Shown piece after piece: positions 25,843-38,600 of a DNA stretch of 64,000 bases (the first letter of the stretch is position 1; each line of letters opens with the position of its first letter). A model generated the notes under the pieces. The model saw only the letters and a list, made by a program, of their open reading frames with translations. It searched no databases and was not told where the DNA came from. The position numbers were made by a program, and so were the translations under genes. This stretch comes from Drosophila persimilis (lineage: Eukaryota > Arthropoda > Insecta > Diptera > Drosophilidae): the NCBI RefSeq assembly GCF_003286085.1, contig NW_020825330.1, positions 1,798,001-1,862,000 on the forward strand. Reading direction: 5' to 3'.

Positions 25843-28800
25843 TTTTAATGACAGTTTTAGTTCCACTAATCGCTTTATGATGATGACTCGACTATGCAAA
25901 AGTGCGAGCGCGTGCAAGAGTGTGCACGCGTGTTCCTCTTTCCCGAACAGAGACAGTACGTGTGTGTGCGAGACTGTACGTCTCCCGAGGCTGCTGTTTT
26001 GCTGGTGCTACTGTGGAGAGCAGTTGTTTGCAAGTAAGATTCCCATCTGGTTGTCCTAGTTAAAGTTTTCCATCATCGTCTTGCCTGCACGTGGTAATGG
26101 ATCAAAGATGGCGGCTAATGGGTGGTCCCGGGACGGGGACCGGGAAGGCAAGAGGCAGGAGGCACGAGGCACGAGACTGAAGGCTGAATGCTGAATGCTG
26201 GCCAGATACAAAATAGATCAGAGCGTGTCAAGAGCAAAAAGCTGAAGCTAACATAATTAGTGCGAGACGAGGCAATCGATATGCCAGACTTAATAAAGCG
26301 AGCTCCATCCGGCGGCAATCTGGCATTTCTTTAATGCGGCATCTGCATAAAACTTGCCACGTTCAATCAAAGTTGCAGATTAGTTCACAGATGGCGATGC
26401 AGCCATGGATTATGTGTACTAGATTGGGTATTGGGTGCACCATGGAACTTGTAATGAGTTCTGTCGTCTGTTTGGCTAATGAGGATATCGTATCAGATCT
26501 GTATGTCCCCGCTGCCAAAGCCTCTTTCTCGACATTTCTCAAAGCCAAAGGTTCAGTGTGTTTGTTCACCGCCCAATTCAATTTCAGAAATGGCTTCCCT
26601 CTTAAGGGAAAAAGCTGTCAGATTGTACCCAACGCGCCACCCATTGAATCCATCAAATATTCAGGACTCTCCAATGCACACACAATGGCCAATTGCACCG
26701 AATATCGAAGCAAGAACGAAGAGAAAATACAGACATTGACTGGGATTTCCCTTCTCGAGAGAGGGGCCCCAAATGCTAATTGCGGCCCGGACTCTCAGAC
26801 TGAAGAATATTAAAAAACCAAAAGATTTCCGCTTTGAAATGTTTCCGTTGTGGTCGTGTTGCGGCATTTGATGGATGGCGCACTGTTGCAGGCTACTGTG
26901 TTCGATTCCATACCATTCCGTTCCAGCCTTCAGTCCGCTTTGCAATCTTGACTGCACGTTGCATATTCGCTTCGTGGCATTTCACTCATAACTTGATTAT
27001 ACCGTTCCCACAATACCGTTTTTATTGGGCAATCGAATGCAAGTTGACGTTGAATCGGTTGCAGATAATTCGATAATTTATTCCATTGCTTCACCGTGCC
27101 TTTTTGCCTTTACCCTCTCACTCGCACAATCTATAATGAATGGAATGGAAATTTGTTATTTAAAGTGCAAAGTTCTCCATTTGCTACGTACTTCTCGCAA
27201 TCGTTTCGATAAAATGTTGTTTATTTGCTTGATTATTTCACTTTTCAGTGAATCGGAATCACCTCCATCTGGTGTTCATCTGCGTTCAGCTGTGTTCATC
27301 ATTTTCCGTTTTCGTTTCGATTCTTAATTCAAAATCACAATTATACTTCGATAATGGACCATTTCTCTCTGGCTTTCAGTCCCTTTTTTGTCTCCGTCGA
27401 GGCCCAAACTTTAATCGCATTAGGCATGTCGAACATGCTGCCACCATGAAATATGCCAATGAATGAGTTTTTCGGTCTCTGCCATATTCAATTTTATTTC
27501 CGACCACGAACCATGACCCAAACCCCAACCCCAGCCCCGGCGCCCCATTTTCTCGCTTTTCTATGTGGGTCAATGTGACCCAGAAGCACAGCAAAAAAAG
27601 CACAGCCCGAAGAAATGAAAATAGAAAATAGAAAAGAGAGGAGAGAGATCTAAAAAGTTGCCTGATTCCTTGCAAGATACTTATTCGTATGTGCGGTTGT
27701 GTGTCAGCTGTCGGTCTGCGAATGCGAATGCGAAAAATAAAACCATTAAAAAGGCAGCATAAACATGACATAAACATGCGAAATGCTCTGTTATTAGTTT
27801 GGCTCTGAGATCATGGTCGAAAGGGCCCTGTCCGACACAATGTTTACGGCCAAAGTTGCGGTCTCTTTGCGCAAAGGATGATGGCTCCCAGATAACTGGC
27901 AAATCGGTTACTAAAATAACACAATCATAATGATAACATAACGAGCATAGTTGATTCGAATGCTGCAAACGCAACGCAAATTAGCCAATTATTTAGAGAC
28001 TAATATCTGAACTAATATTTGATGATGATTAGGGGAATCTCTGGGCCACTTTGCATACTAATTTGTAGGAGTATGCAGGAGGCATTGCTGCTTTGATGGA
28101 GGCACTTTGATGGTGGGAACCCAACATCCGCGTTTGTATGCGGTTTAAATGACAAATGCTTAAGAATTTATCAACTTTATCAACGATTATATATACTCGT
28201 ATGTATTAGAAATATTCCTCATTTTCGACTTATGGCTTGGTTAATGGTAGAAGACTTAGCTTGGAACTGGAAAGATGCATCGGTAGCAGCTGCCTCCAAT
28301 TCCAGAGCCTTCCAGTAAGTCATCAGAACCGTGGGGTAATATTTGGTTTGAGTTTCGACGCTTTTATCACTGAACGTTATGGCTCGCTTTTCTGTGTTTT
28401 GTGTGTTTGATTGAAGTGACAATTCTAGGATAGATTATATGGAAGGGATGTCCACTGCACTTTAATGCAGACAAAAAAGAAGCAATCGAAGCGGAGCGGA
28501 TCAGCTATCGGAATAATCAAAATCACATAAACGATTCAAATTGTTTTGTTGTTAAGCCCAGACCTGACTTTGATTGCATTGCAATAAATTACTTACTTGG
28601 ACTGTTCCGAACCTTTTAGCAAATCGAAATCGAAATCGAAATCGATGAAACAAATTGCAGCAGGACTGGCTCTCTATTTTCGGCTTGTCGTACTCGATGG
28701 CTCCTCGTTTGCCAAGTGGAAACGATTTTGGGCATATTTTTATAATGCCAAAGTTTGACCATTAAGCAAGTTGGCCGCCCCACCCCCACCCAACGCGGGG

Positions 28801-29033
28801 CAAGCAGGTCAATGGGAATACTTATCCGTAATACAGTCCATCCCCCAAGACGAAACTTTCCCGATGAACTTTTATTTGTGTGCAAAACTAAAAAATGTAT
28901 TTCTCTTTCAGGCAAGCACAACGAATCGGGAGTGGAGCCCAACTCCGGCCGAGTGGGGGGCAGGACAAGTCCAGGAAGAGCCAATAACATAGCCATCCTC
29001 TAGCTCCGGCTCCACTGTCGCTCCATCAGAGTC

Positions 29034-29072
29034 ATGTCCGAGTGGGCATGGGCGGCGATCAAGGGGTGCTAA
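29034..29072 (+). promoter_or_regulatory. Possible upstream ORF of SPR (12 codons)
   Basis: If the SPR coding exon starts at the strong acceptor ending at 28911 (TTTCTCTTTCAG), the first ATG in the exon is at 29034. It opens a 12-residue frame ending TAA at 29072. This frame overlaps the in-frame ATG at 29048 and ends just before the SPR ATGs at 29087 and 29147. That would disfavour 29048 as the SPR start and could dampen translation. If the exon begins instead at the weaker acceptor ending at 29083, this element is intronic. Confidence 0.3.
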
Positions 29073-29086
29073 TTGAATTGCAGGAA

Positions 29087-29639
29087 ATGTCAACGGCAGT
29101 CACGAAAACCGTCGCCGCCGCCGCTGCGGCCATGCTGGGGTCCAGCATGGACAATAACTCTGCCTATTCGTACGATATATCCGCAACGGACGTGCTCTAT
29201 CAGTGGAGTGCCAATGCGGCGGCAGCCGCCGCCGGCGGGGCACGTATCGCCCACACCATGCCGCCCTCAGTGGCGACCCTGCCCCCAGCCACGAATCACG
29301 GCTCCATGCATCAGTCCATGCCGCTTCCCGGAATCGGACAACGCCTCGCTCCCAACGAGTCGCAGTTCGGACTGCTCGACTACGGGATGAGCAGCATGAA
29401 CGACAGCCTGGACTACGCCTCCTACCAGCAGCAGATGGGCGAGGACGGGCAGTGCCGGCAGATGGACGCCAACGTGAGCTACTGGAACCTCACCTGCGAC
29501 TCGCCCCTGGACTACGCCCTGCCCCTATACGGCTACTGCATGCCCTTCCTGCTGATAATCACCATCATATCGAACACCCTGATCGTCCTAGTCCTCAGCA
29601 AGAAGAGCATGGCCACGCCGACAAACTTTGTGCTCATGG
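29087..29639 (+). CDS. SPR: SPR coding exon 1: extracellular N-terminus and TM1
   Basis: The exon ends ATG G|GTAAGT. It encodes an N-terminal tail of about 145 residues with two alanine runs (roughly residues 10-15 and 44-49), then TM1 at roughly residues 147-170 and the first intracellular loop (SKKSMATPTN). The 5' boundary is either the strong acceptor ending at 28911 or the weaker TGCTAATTGAATTGCAG ending at 29083. Confidence 0.85.
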
Positions 29640-32600
29640 GTAAGTAGGGGATCTGGAGATCCGGAGTGCTTAAAATGTAGTACAATTCCCTGTTCTCTTC
29701 GCATTGCAATCGTAGTTCAATCGTTCTACATGCAATCTGCATCTGCAACCAGCAATGCAACTTGGGCTTGGGCTCCCTTCAAGGCCACTTCGGTGAGATG
29801 TGGTGGGGCCTTGGCCTCTGCCTTGGCACTCGTTCCCTTACCATTGTCTTGGTGCTCCTCCTTCCCCTTCCCCTTCCGTTTGTTTCGCTTTCGCTTTTAT
29901 GATTATTATTTATTTTTATTCCATGTCATTTCATGCCCACAGAGTCCCGGCACGTCGCCGCCCCCTTTTGGCGCTTAATGTGCCACAATGTTAAATCAGG
30001 CAGAAGTTTTGTGAGATTTCAAAATAGCTGGCAGTGTGCGTGCCTCGCCATCGGTTCCCCAAGCCCCCATTCGACACAGTCCCATTCCCAGTCCCAGTTC
30101 CAGTCCCACTCCCGACCCACATCGCGTAATGCTGAGATATTCTAATAGCGTGTGTAATGCTAATGGCTGCTGGCTGGCTGCTGGCTGGCTGGCTGTCTGG
30201 TATGGGTGGTGCTCTCTGTGTGTGGTATTTGCCACTGATTTATGAAAATTCGCTACTGGGGCGGCGCTACTCAAAGGCGGGAGGCGGGATGCGGGAAGCC
30301 GGGAAGCCTGGAAAGAGGCCTGCGAATGAGTGACTGTAAGTGGCTTACACGAGTACTCGAGAGTAAATCCCATCGAAACATTCGATCCGATTTGAGCCTG
30401 CAGAGTGTCAGGGCTGTCGGGAGTCTACATTTTAAATTATTCGTGCACCGGCAATGGGTTAGGCACGTTTAAGTGACACCAACACCAGCTTCCCCTGCTC
30501 CTCCTGCTCCTCCTACTGCTACTCGTTCCGGACTCGTGTCAGGAGCAGGCCAAGGCTAATCGCATTCGCTTGGGGTTCGTTCGGGTTCGTTCGGGTTCGA
30601 CGTCAAATGACAGCAGTCCGAACATGAAATGAACTCTGCGCGTTCCAGCACTAAGAAGCGGTAGCCTCGAAGCCTTGGACACCCTAGAATATCCCTACTA
30701 TATATGTACATATATGATAAAGTCCGACTATGGATCGAAATTCGATCCAGTTTAATGTGCTTCCTCCATAAAAGCTATGAGAGCTATTGTATGCTATAGT
30801 GACGAGTGGCCAATCCACAATAAATGTCAACTTTTATTCGCTGGGGAATATCCTTTTAAAGAGTAAATCACTGGCCTGGCTGCTTCTGGCTGTAACCAAA
30901 ATGGAAACACAAATGAGCACAGACACTGTGACACAGAGAACACGACACAGTTCGTCCGTCTGGCAGTCGGTCCGTCCCGCCCCGTCCCTTCCCGTCAGTC
31001 CAGTCAGTGCACAAAGGTCAGGTCATCGGTGTGAAGTCAGTTAAATACTCCGGTTCAAATGTCACTGGGCCAGCATCCTGGCTAGGGCTACAGCAGCAGA
31101 ACTGCCAGTACAGGCAGAACAGCCATGGCTGCCGATAGATCCAATGGATATTAAGACCGAGGCAGTTCTGTGGATGGATTGGGCCTACTCTGAGTGGAAG
31201 GAACGTACCTGAAAGTTCAATGAATTATCTTATTGGATTATTTATAAATATTTAATTGGAAAACCATTCTACCAGTCAACCAGTCAAATAATCAAAGCAA
31301 GTCGGCTTAAAAGTTGTAATTTCCAAATGAAAAATAATTATTTGCAAATTCAAATAGAACTCAAAATCATAGGCTGGGAGGTGCAGTACACAATAAATAA
31401 TTGATTGACCTATCATGGCCAGCGGATCGATTAGGGGTCCCGAATGTCGGACTGCAGATGCGACCGGCATTTGCACAGACAAAATCAACATCAACATCAA
31501 AATCAAAAAATCAACATAAACATCAACGATGCTGTAATGACCAATCGCCGACAATCTGAAATGATTTGCATAGCCATTACCATAATTTCTAATTCCGATT
31601 TGAACTTTATTTCTCGCCCTGTTTAGGCATGGCTATATGCGATATGCTGACGGTTATATTCCCGGCACCGGGACTCTGGTATATGTACACATTTGGCAAT
31701 CATTATAAGCCTCTGCATCCGGTCTCCATGTGTCTGGCCTACAGCATTTTCAACGAGGTGAGTAAACAATGTAGCTATCCTTCTCTCTCTATCTATCTTG
31801 GTCTCTGTCTGTTGCTTGGGTAGCATCTCCTTCTTTTTGTTTGCCAGAAACTAATTGCCAAGGCTGGCCACAGTGGAATGAGCGGAAACTGTTTGTTTTG
31901 GCTTCTGGCCACGTTTCATCCCACTCCATGCCACTTCTCACCACTCCATACCACTCTACTCTGCTCTGGTCTACTCTACTCTCTCTCTCTCCGATCCACT
32001 CCACTACACTCTGCAGCACACTTCATTCCAATGTTCCCCTGGCTTGGAGGCGACGCTCATTGACCTAAATAAAATGCTTCGCTGAAGCTTTTTGTGTCTC
32101 CATCTCGCTACACCTTGGTCTCGGTCTCCCTCCTGGTCCTTTGTCTCTGGCTGATGTATGAGGCAATGTTTTGTGCTTTGTAGTTCTGCTACCCCGCCCC
32201 ATTCTGTTCCCGTTATCGTTATCGTTATCGTTATCACATTTGATGCTACGTTACTTTCGCAGCTCTCTCCCTTCTGTGTGCTTGTGTCATTTCTGTCAGC
32301 ATAATGAAAGAATGAAAAACGCTGCTAGTGCCACTTGCCATTTGCCACCTGCTGCCCCCTTATCCGAACAGTCCATCTAGCCCCTTCCACCACCATCCCG
32401 CTGGCTCATTCATTCAGCCATTCACAACACTTATTCATTCGTGAGCTTTTTTCCACCATTACCATGCAGACTTCTGCCCCTTGCACGTTTTCCTTGATTA
32501 ATCAACATTTTCAATTTATGGCACTCGCTGAGGGGGGTGCCGAGGGTTGGCAAAGGGGGGGTGGGGCAGCTGATGGGCTGAGGCGGGGTAGGAGAAAAGC

Positions 32601-35600
32601 AAAACTGTTTACTCACTTCAATGGAGTAGTGTCAAGCTGATAAAATGCCCTTACTTTCGCCCTTACCCCTAAGCCCCTCCCACCACACCCTAAGCCGCGT
32701 ACCCTTGATCGCACTCTGCGGCACAGTGGGTCAATGGAGCCAGGAAGATGGTAAGAAAATAGTTGTATTTTTGAGCAGATTCAGAACAGAATGATAAATG
32801 TATGATTTCCTCGGGATCTGCCAGTAGCAGCTCCGTTTCTGATATGCCTTTATCTGGAAATATTCTGCAATTGCTTGCAACATTTTGTGGATCATTGCGA
32901 ACCACTGTACCGGTCTGTTGTTGTTGCTGTAGTTGCTACGTGCTGTTGGTGGACTCTCAGGGGATTTGTAGCAGCTAAATTCCATGCTGTGCCCCTGCCA
33001 TGCTCCAGAATGCTCTAGATGGATGGCTGAATGGGTGGATGATGGTGGTTGGGGTGGGCTGGTAGCTCATACGATTGTTGGGGATGAGATGGGGGGGAGC
33101 GTAAACGGGTAGAACAAAGTCGTTTGGCATTGCGACTAGGACTATCTCTGCGTATGACTGCCATAAAATTCAACTCACATCCAACGAAGCTCCACTCCTC
33201 GTTCGGTAATAACCGCCAGGCGGCCATTGCAGGCTGAGAGTTGAAGATTTCATTTCGTTTCTTCGGAAATTTATATGCTCCAGCTATCTCTCTTTCTCCA
33301 TCGTTCTCTCTCTGTCCCTCTCTGTCCCTCTCTGGCTCTCTCTGTCTCCCTTTCGCTCGTCTCCGTTTGAGTGGCGCGCATAATGGCCATGTTAATGTAA
33401 CGAGGCAGGACGGCGGATGGGGCTAAACCATTTCATTGTAAAATACTCGTACAACGCACACACACCCATAAAGAAAGAGAGGACCGCAGTCCGGAGTTTA
33501 TCTGTCCGTGTCCGTGTCCGTGTCCGTGTGTGTCTGTGTATGTGTCTGTGTCCGTGTAATTGCAGTACAGTCAGACACATAAACCGGATTAGGCCACAGA
33601 TTGTGCATTATATGGCTAAGCTCAATGTCAAACACACACACAGACACACACTCAGTGGCAGAGCACTGAATGCGGTTGAGGCAGATGGAATGTGGCAAAA
33701 CACCTGACTGAGCGCCCGTCTGCCGCAGAGCCCCACTCATTATGGTCCATAAATGGAGCAGACACCTGTCCAAGTGGAGGCCGTGGCTGCCGAAATGGCC
33801 ATCCAATGGTGGGGCAGGGATGCCAGGTGCCGGCTAATGCAACCAAATGCCACACGCAGAGATGCTCTCCTGGCAACTGGAAGTATCTGCTTGTGCAGAA
33901 AACGGTCTTTGGCCACACTCGAGACGAGAGCAGAGCTCCTCTGGCCAGGGAAAATTCGCGGTCAAGGCAATCGCTTCTGCTGTTTTTGTGTGCCCAAGAA
34001 CAATCCTGTTGCCACCCTTTCCGGATCCTATGTGAACATACATACATACCTTGTGCATGCTCGTAAATCTGTTACATTATGTACAAGTTATCATTTAATA
34101 GGAAACCCATTTTATATTCCTCTGCCAAGCGATCTGTAAGGAGCAGAGAGTGAGATATAAGCCCCACCTCTTATGCAAGTTTTCTTCGATTCCGCTCCTG
34201 AAAGTATGCCATGAAAATGATCATATTTGGAACCTGAACTGATAATATCTTTAAAGGATATATCCCATGATTGATGAGGAAATTATTTGCGGCATCTACT
34301 TCAGTACAACCTCCCCCACTTTTCTTGTTCATCCTGTTCTAAATATGCATCTGTATTCAAAAAGCACTGACATGTTGATGGAAGAATGGGCTTTCTGCCT
34401 GTCTGGAAAAGTATCTCGTATCTTAAGTGCTGTATGCTCCCAAAAGTATGTTAATAAAATTACTGCTCCAACTAAATCCTAAATATTAACACATACCCAC
34501 CTTAATGGATAGCCATATATTATATTGTATATTGATCTGATCCATGGAGCTTTCACCATTGACTAACGATTCGGTTTTTGTTCTTTTTGTGTGCTTACAG
34601 ATTATGCCAGCCATGTGCCACACCATCTCCGTGTGGCTAACCCTGGCCCTGGCCGTGCAAAGGTAAATATGCAATTAGGCTAATAAAAGTGAAGCGACAC
34701 GCCCACACCCCTACCGGATCATGGACATGGTTGTCCTGAATAACTGTAACTGAATAAATGCCTACTGACTGACTCACTGACTGCCTTCCTGACTGCCTTC
34801 CTGACTGCCTTCCAGACTGACTGACTGACTCGTTGACTTGTCAATGGTGGCAATAAATCAGTTTTTGTGTCGTCGTCGTCGTCGCATTCTGGGGAAAAAT
34901 AAAATGTCAATGCCTCGTCGCCTTGGGCATACAAATTATGCCGAGTGGAAGTGAGTGCGCGGGAGAGCAGGCAAACAAACAAATGGCTTCACCTTGGCCT
35001 GGTCCTGCTCCCGCTCCTTATGTCGCAGGCTGATGCTTCCACAGGCAACGCTGCGTATGAGTAATGCGAGTTATACATTGAGCCGGCAGCTGACAGCCAA
35101 GACATCACACAGACATCCCGGACAGCTCGGAGAACAGACAATCAATCGATTGATGGGAAATTCCCTGCTCCCGCTGGCTCTGATACCAACTGTCACACAG
35201 AAGGAGGGTGGGGCTGCCGTATACCATATTGAAAGGGTCTTTAAAATCAAATTGGCCCGCTACTCAGGCTGACCCATTGGGCCATAAATAAGCCAACTAA
35301 TGCACAAACAGACGACCGTCGCACAAGAGCCTCTAAATATTTTATGGAACAAAACAATATAGCCACCGAAAAAGAGATCCCATTCAACAGTGGGACAGCG
35401 CAGAAAAAAAAACAGTGAAGGGGAAACAATAAACTAATTTCAAATAGGCAACATAAATTTCAAGTCATCTCCAGGACCCGTCCCCCTTTTGTCCCCGCCA
35501 GTGTGTGTGTGTGTGTGTAAGAGTATAAAATATTCCTTTCAAGAGCCCGTCTCCCACACCAATAAAAGAAGGACAAAAATCCAACTTTCATTCGAGAACC

Positions 35601-38600
35601 GAAGCTTCGAATACCCTTTGAATACACATTTTGCATAAAATGCACATAAATTTAAGGTCAAGACGAACAACAGATCGTTCATTTGGATATAGTACTATTT
35701 GATATAGTACTCAAATTTCGATGTGGAGAATCCTCTAAGCACACTGCAAGGTCTCCCACGCTTCAATAGCTGTGAAACATAGCGATAGGATCGCAGAAAA
35801 TATAACTTATGAGCTGTCTGCGCCAAAAAAGAGCTGTCAAAGTTTTTAGATATCCCACTTTTTAATGAAAGATGTCATGGGAGACTCGCTTACTATATGG
35901 GGAATTAATCCTCTAGCTCGCGACAGATGCTTTAAGGAAGGGTATGGCAAGGGGGCGAAACTGTGACACACAGGAAAGTCGGCCAACGCATTGTTCTATT
36001 AACTCATGTGTAGGATCATAAATTTTACAGCCTGGCAAATAAATTTGCCAACGGCAGGCCAACATTGTGGAGTGGAGCGCTGAAAAAATTCTATGAGAAT
36101 AGTCATAAATATTTGCGCCATTATGCGACTTTGGGCCGCTTTCAAGTGGTCGCCAGTGAAGAGGGAACTATGGGTCGCCAAATAGCTAAATAATATACGA
36201 GTAGATCTCAAAGCGGTACGGGAGGTACAGCCATGGGTGTGGTTGTGAGCGGGGGGTGGGGGGGGACAGCATCGTCTCTCGCCAGGACGCTCTCTAAAAT
36301 GCGTTGAAAATTGCCGGAGGACAAATATCGCGATGAAAACATTCAACATTTATTGTTATTACTGTTTTTGTTGTTGTCAACTTATTGTATTTCAAGTGTT
36401 TTTATGGCCTTTGTCGTGGGTATAGTAGGACAATGGGAGAGGCGATGGGTGCGAGTGTGGGTGAGTGTGGGTGAGTGTGTGGTGGGAACCGGGTACCGGG
36501 TACCGAGTACCCGAGTACCGGGTACCCGGTTGGATAATGCTTTCAAGTGCCTCGAATGAACTGACTGAGTGAGTGAGTGACGCTCTCCATAAAAATTTCA
36601 TATTGCACACATTTTTATTATACACAAATTTTTTCCCTTCCCTTCCCTTCGTTTTGTTTTATTTTATTTTTGTTTTTGTTTTTTGTTTGTTGTACATAAA
36701 CTCTCAGCATTGGCATACTTTTTGAGTGGTGGTGCTGGAAAATCCATTGAAGCAACTGTGCACTGGGGAAGGTCCTTCTCCTTCCCATCGATTGAACCCA
36801 TTCAAGGGTTCAAGCATATACAATTTTAGCTATGAAACACGAGAATGCTGGAATGCGTTTGATAAGCCTAACGGGATAAATCAATCAACATTTCTAGTGG
36901 ATTTGATTGAATCTGCTGTCTGATGAGGGAAGGGGTTTCATTGAAGAGGAACCAACCCTCAAGGAAGAAGTCATTATACCGTTTCCACAGATAGTTTTCC
37001 CAAATGCACCTTGTTGTTTCCTTAAGCCACTTTCCAATCGGAATTCCAACTTGATTTCACATCTCATTTAATCGCTCTCGAAGGCCCATTGAGGCTTCAA
37101 CGGAAATTCCTCCACTTAGCATATCTTGTCCAACCCGGGGATCCCGGAAAGCGGATCCTGGACTCCGGATGCCGGATGCCGGATGCCGGATGCCGGATGC
37201 CGGACATTGACTGTCTAGAAAGATGTTCGCCTTGATTGATTTATTGTCTCGTTAATAGGAGGTGTAAGGGTTGAGAGAAGGGATTGCTTCGGCTCGGCTC
37301 GGTTTGGTTGGGGCAGCCTTTTTGGCCAAATTAACTAAATTGTTAAGAGAGAGAGCAACAACAAGGAAGAGCGGCAGAAAGAATAACATAAGCCGGCTCA
37401 ATGTTATTCATTTATTAATATCAATTCCATTTAGGGCTAAACGCCTGGCAATCGTTTCGTCCTGCGTCCTTTGTTCGGATTTCCATTGCCGTTGCCGTTG
37501 TCGATGCCGTTGCCATTGCCATTGCTTTCAACTTTAATGAAATCCCCGCTTGACAAAGGTTCAATGAAAGATTGATTGAAAAACATTTTCAAGTGCCGGC
37601 GCAATGGGCGTGGCCATAATTATGCGCATAAATTAGGCCAAAGCCGAGGACCTTGAGCATCCTCCTTCTGCCCCCTCTGCCCCCATCTCTGAGCATCAAA
37701 GTTCGTTCGCTTCTCTGAGACTCTGATTCTGTAGTTGGGTGGAAGACGTGGGGCTAAGTATTCTGGCCTAGAGGGCTCGGTTCTGGCCAACTATAAAACG
37801 GCATAAAAGTCGCCAAGAAACTTTTCGCCGAATCTCCCACAGGGAACGACTTCAGGCTCTGCCGGAGATGGCTGCGAAATTGACACTGAGCGATGCGAAG
37901 CGATTGGGATGGAGACGGTGATGGTGATGGCGATGGCGATGGTGATGGGGGCCCTTGACAAATTACTCAAATTATGAAATTATAGGGCACCAACTTGATT
38001 AGCTTTTCAGATTGCCTTTGATTGCTTCTTTCCCCAATCGTAAATGGCTCTCCTCCTCCTCCTCGTCCTCATACTCCTCCACCCTGCCCCCTCCCGTCTA
38101 AAGGCTGTCGAGAATTTGACTAATTCGTTGTCACCACATTGCGATCGTAAATTCGCACCTGGGAAATTGGTTTATCCTCGGTTGACGTTGCCCTGGCTAT
38201 AAAATTACATTAGGAAAATGCGCTCAGACGCACAGGCTCGTGCCCGTTGTCAGGCCTTAATGTCGCAATATGGCCAAAAGATGGAGCCCGATTGGAGGCT
38301 CGGATTGTATTGTATCTTTAAACAAGAGCGACAGTTAGGGCCTGCCAGATTAAGTCCAATGAATGGCGTTTGATGCTCGTATATTTCCGCTTTTGCAGCA
38401 ATTCCATTTCGCAGATATCCAGTGGAGCACTCGACGCTTGGTCTCTGATTTGTGTTGGGTTTTTAATGGGTTTTCCAATGATTCGCCATTAAACACTCAA
38501 GGGAATCCATCATAGAGTCTGATGGCGGCTTAAACATGGTTGGTCACCCCGCAAAGTGCTTTGAAATGTTTGATGAAGTGCCTGCTCAAAGAGATGGAAG

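Larger units (their letters stand above)
9652..28911. other. Putative first intron of SPR / gene-free stretch
   Basis: About 19 kb without a supportable gene. It holds many microsatellites: a G15 run at 11066, an alternating purine-pyrimidine tract at 14886, CTGTT units at 16835, ATC at 18145, GT and CT tracts between 20.47 and 20.85 kb, TA at 22538, and a purine tract at 25771. It is an intron only if the candidate leader exon at 9587-9651 really splices to the SPR coding exon; otherwise it is upstream intergenic DNA. Confidence 0.45.

Noticed and set aside
26334-26813. A 159-codon plus-strand open frame without obvious repeats
   Set aside because: No recognisable family, signal peptide, promoter or splice signals. 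Its length alone is compatible with chance in this much DNA.
37165-37204. Evenly repeated unit considered as a CRISPR-type array
   Set aside because: The units are directly adjacent with no spacers, and the genome is animal.
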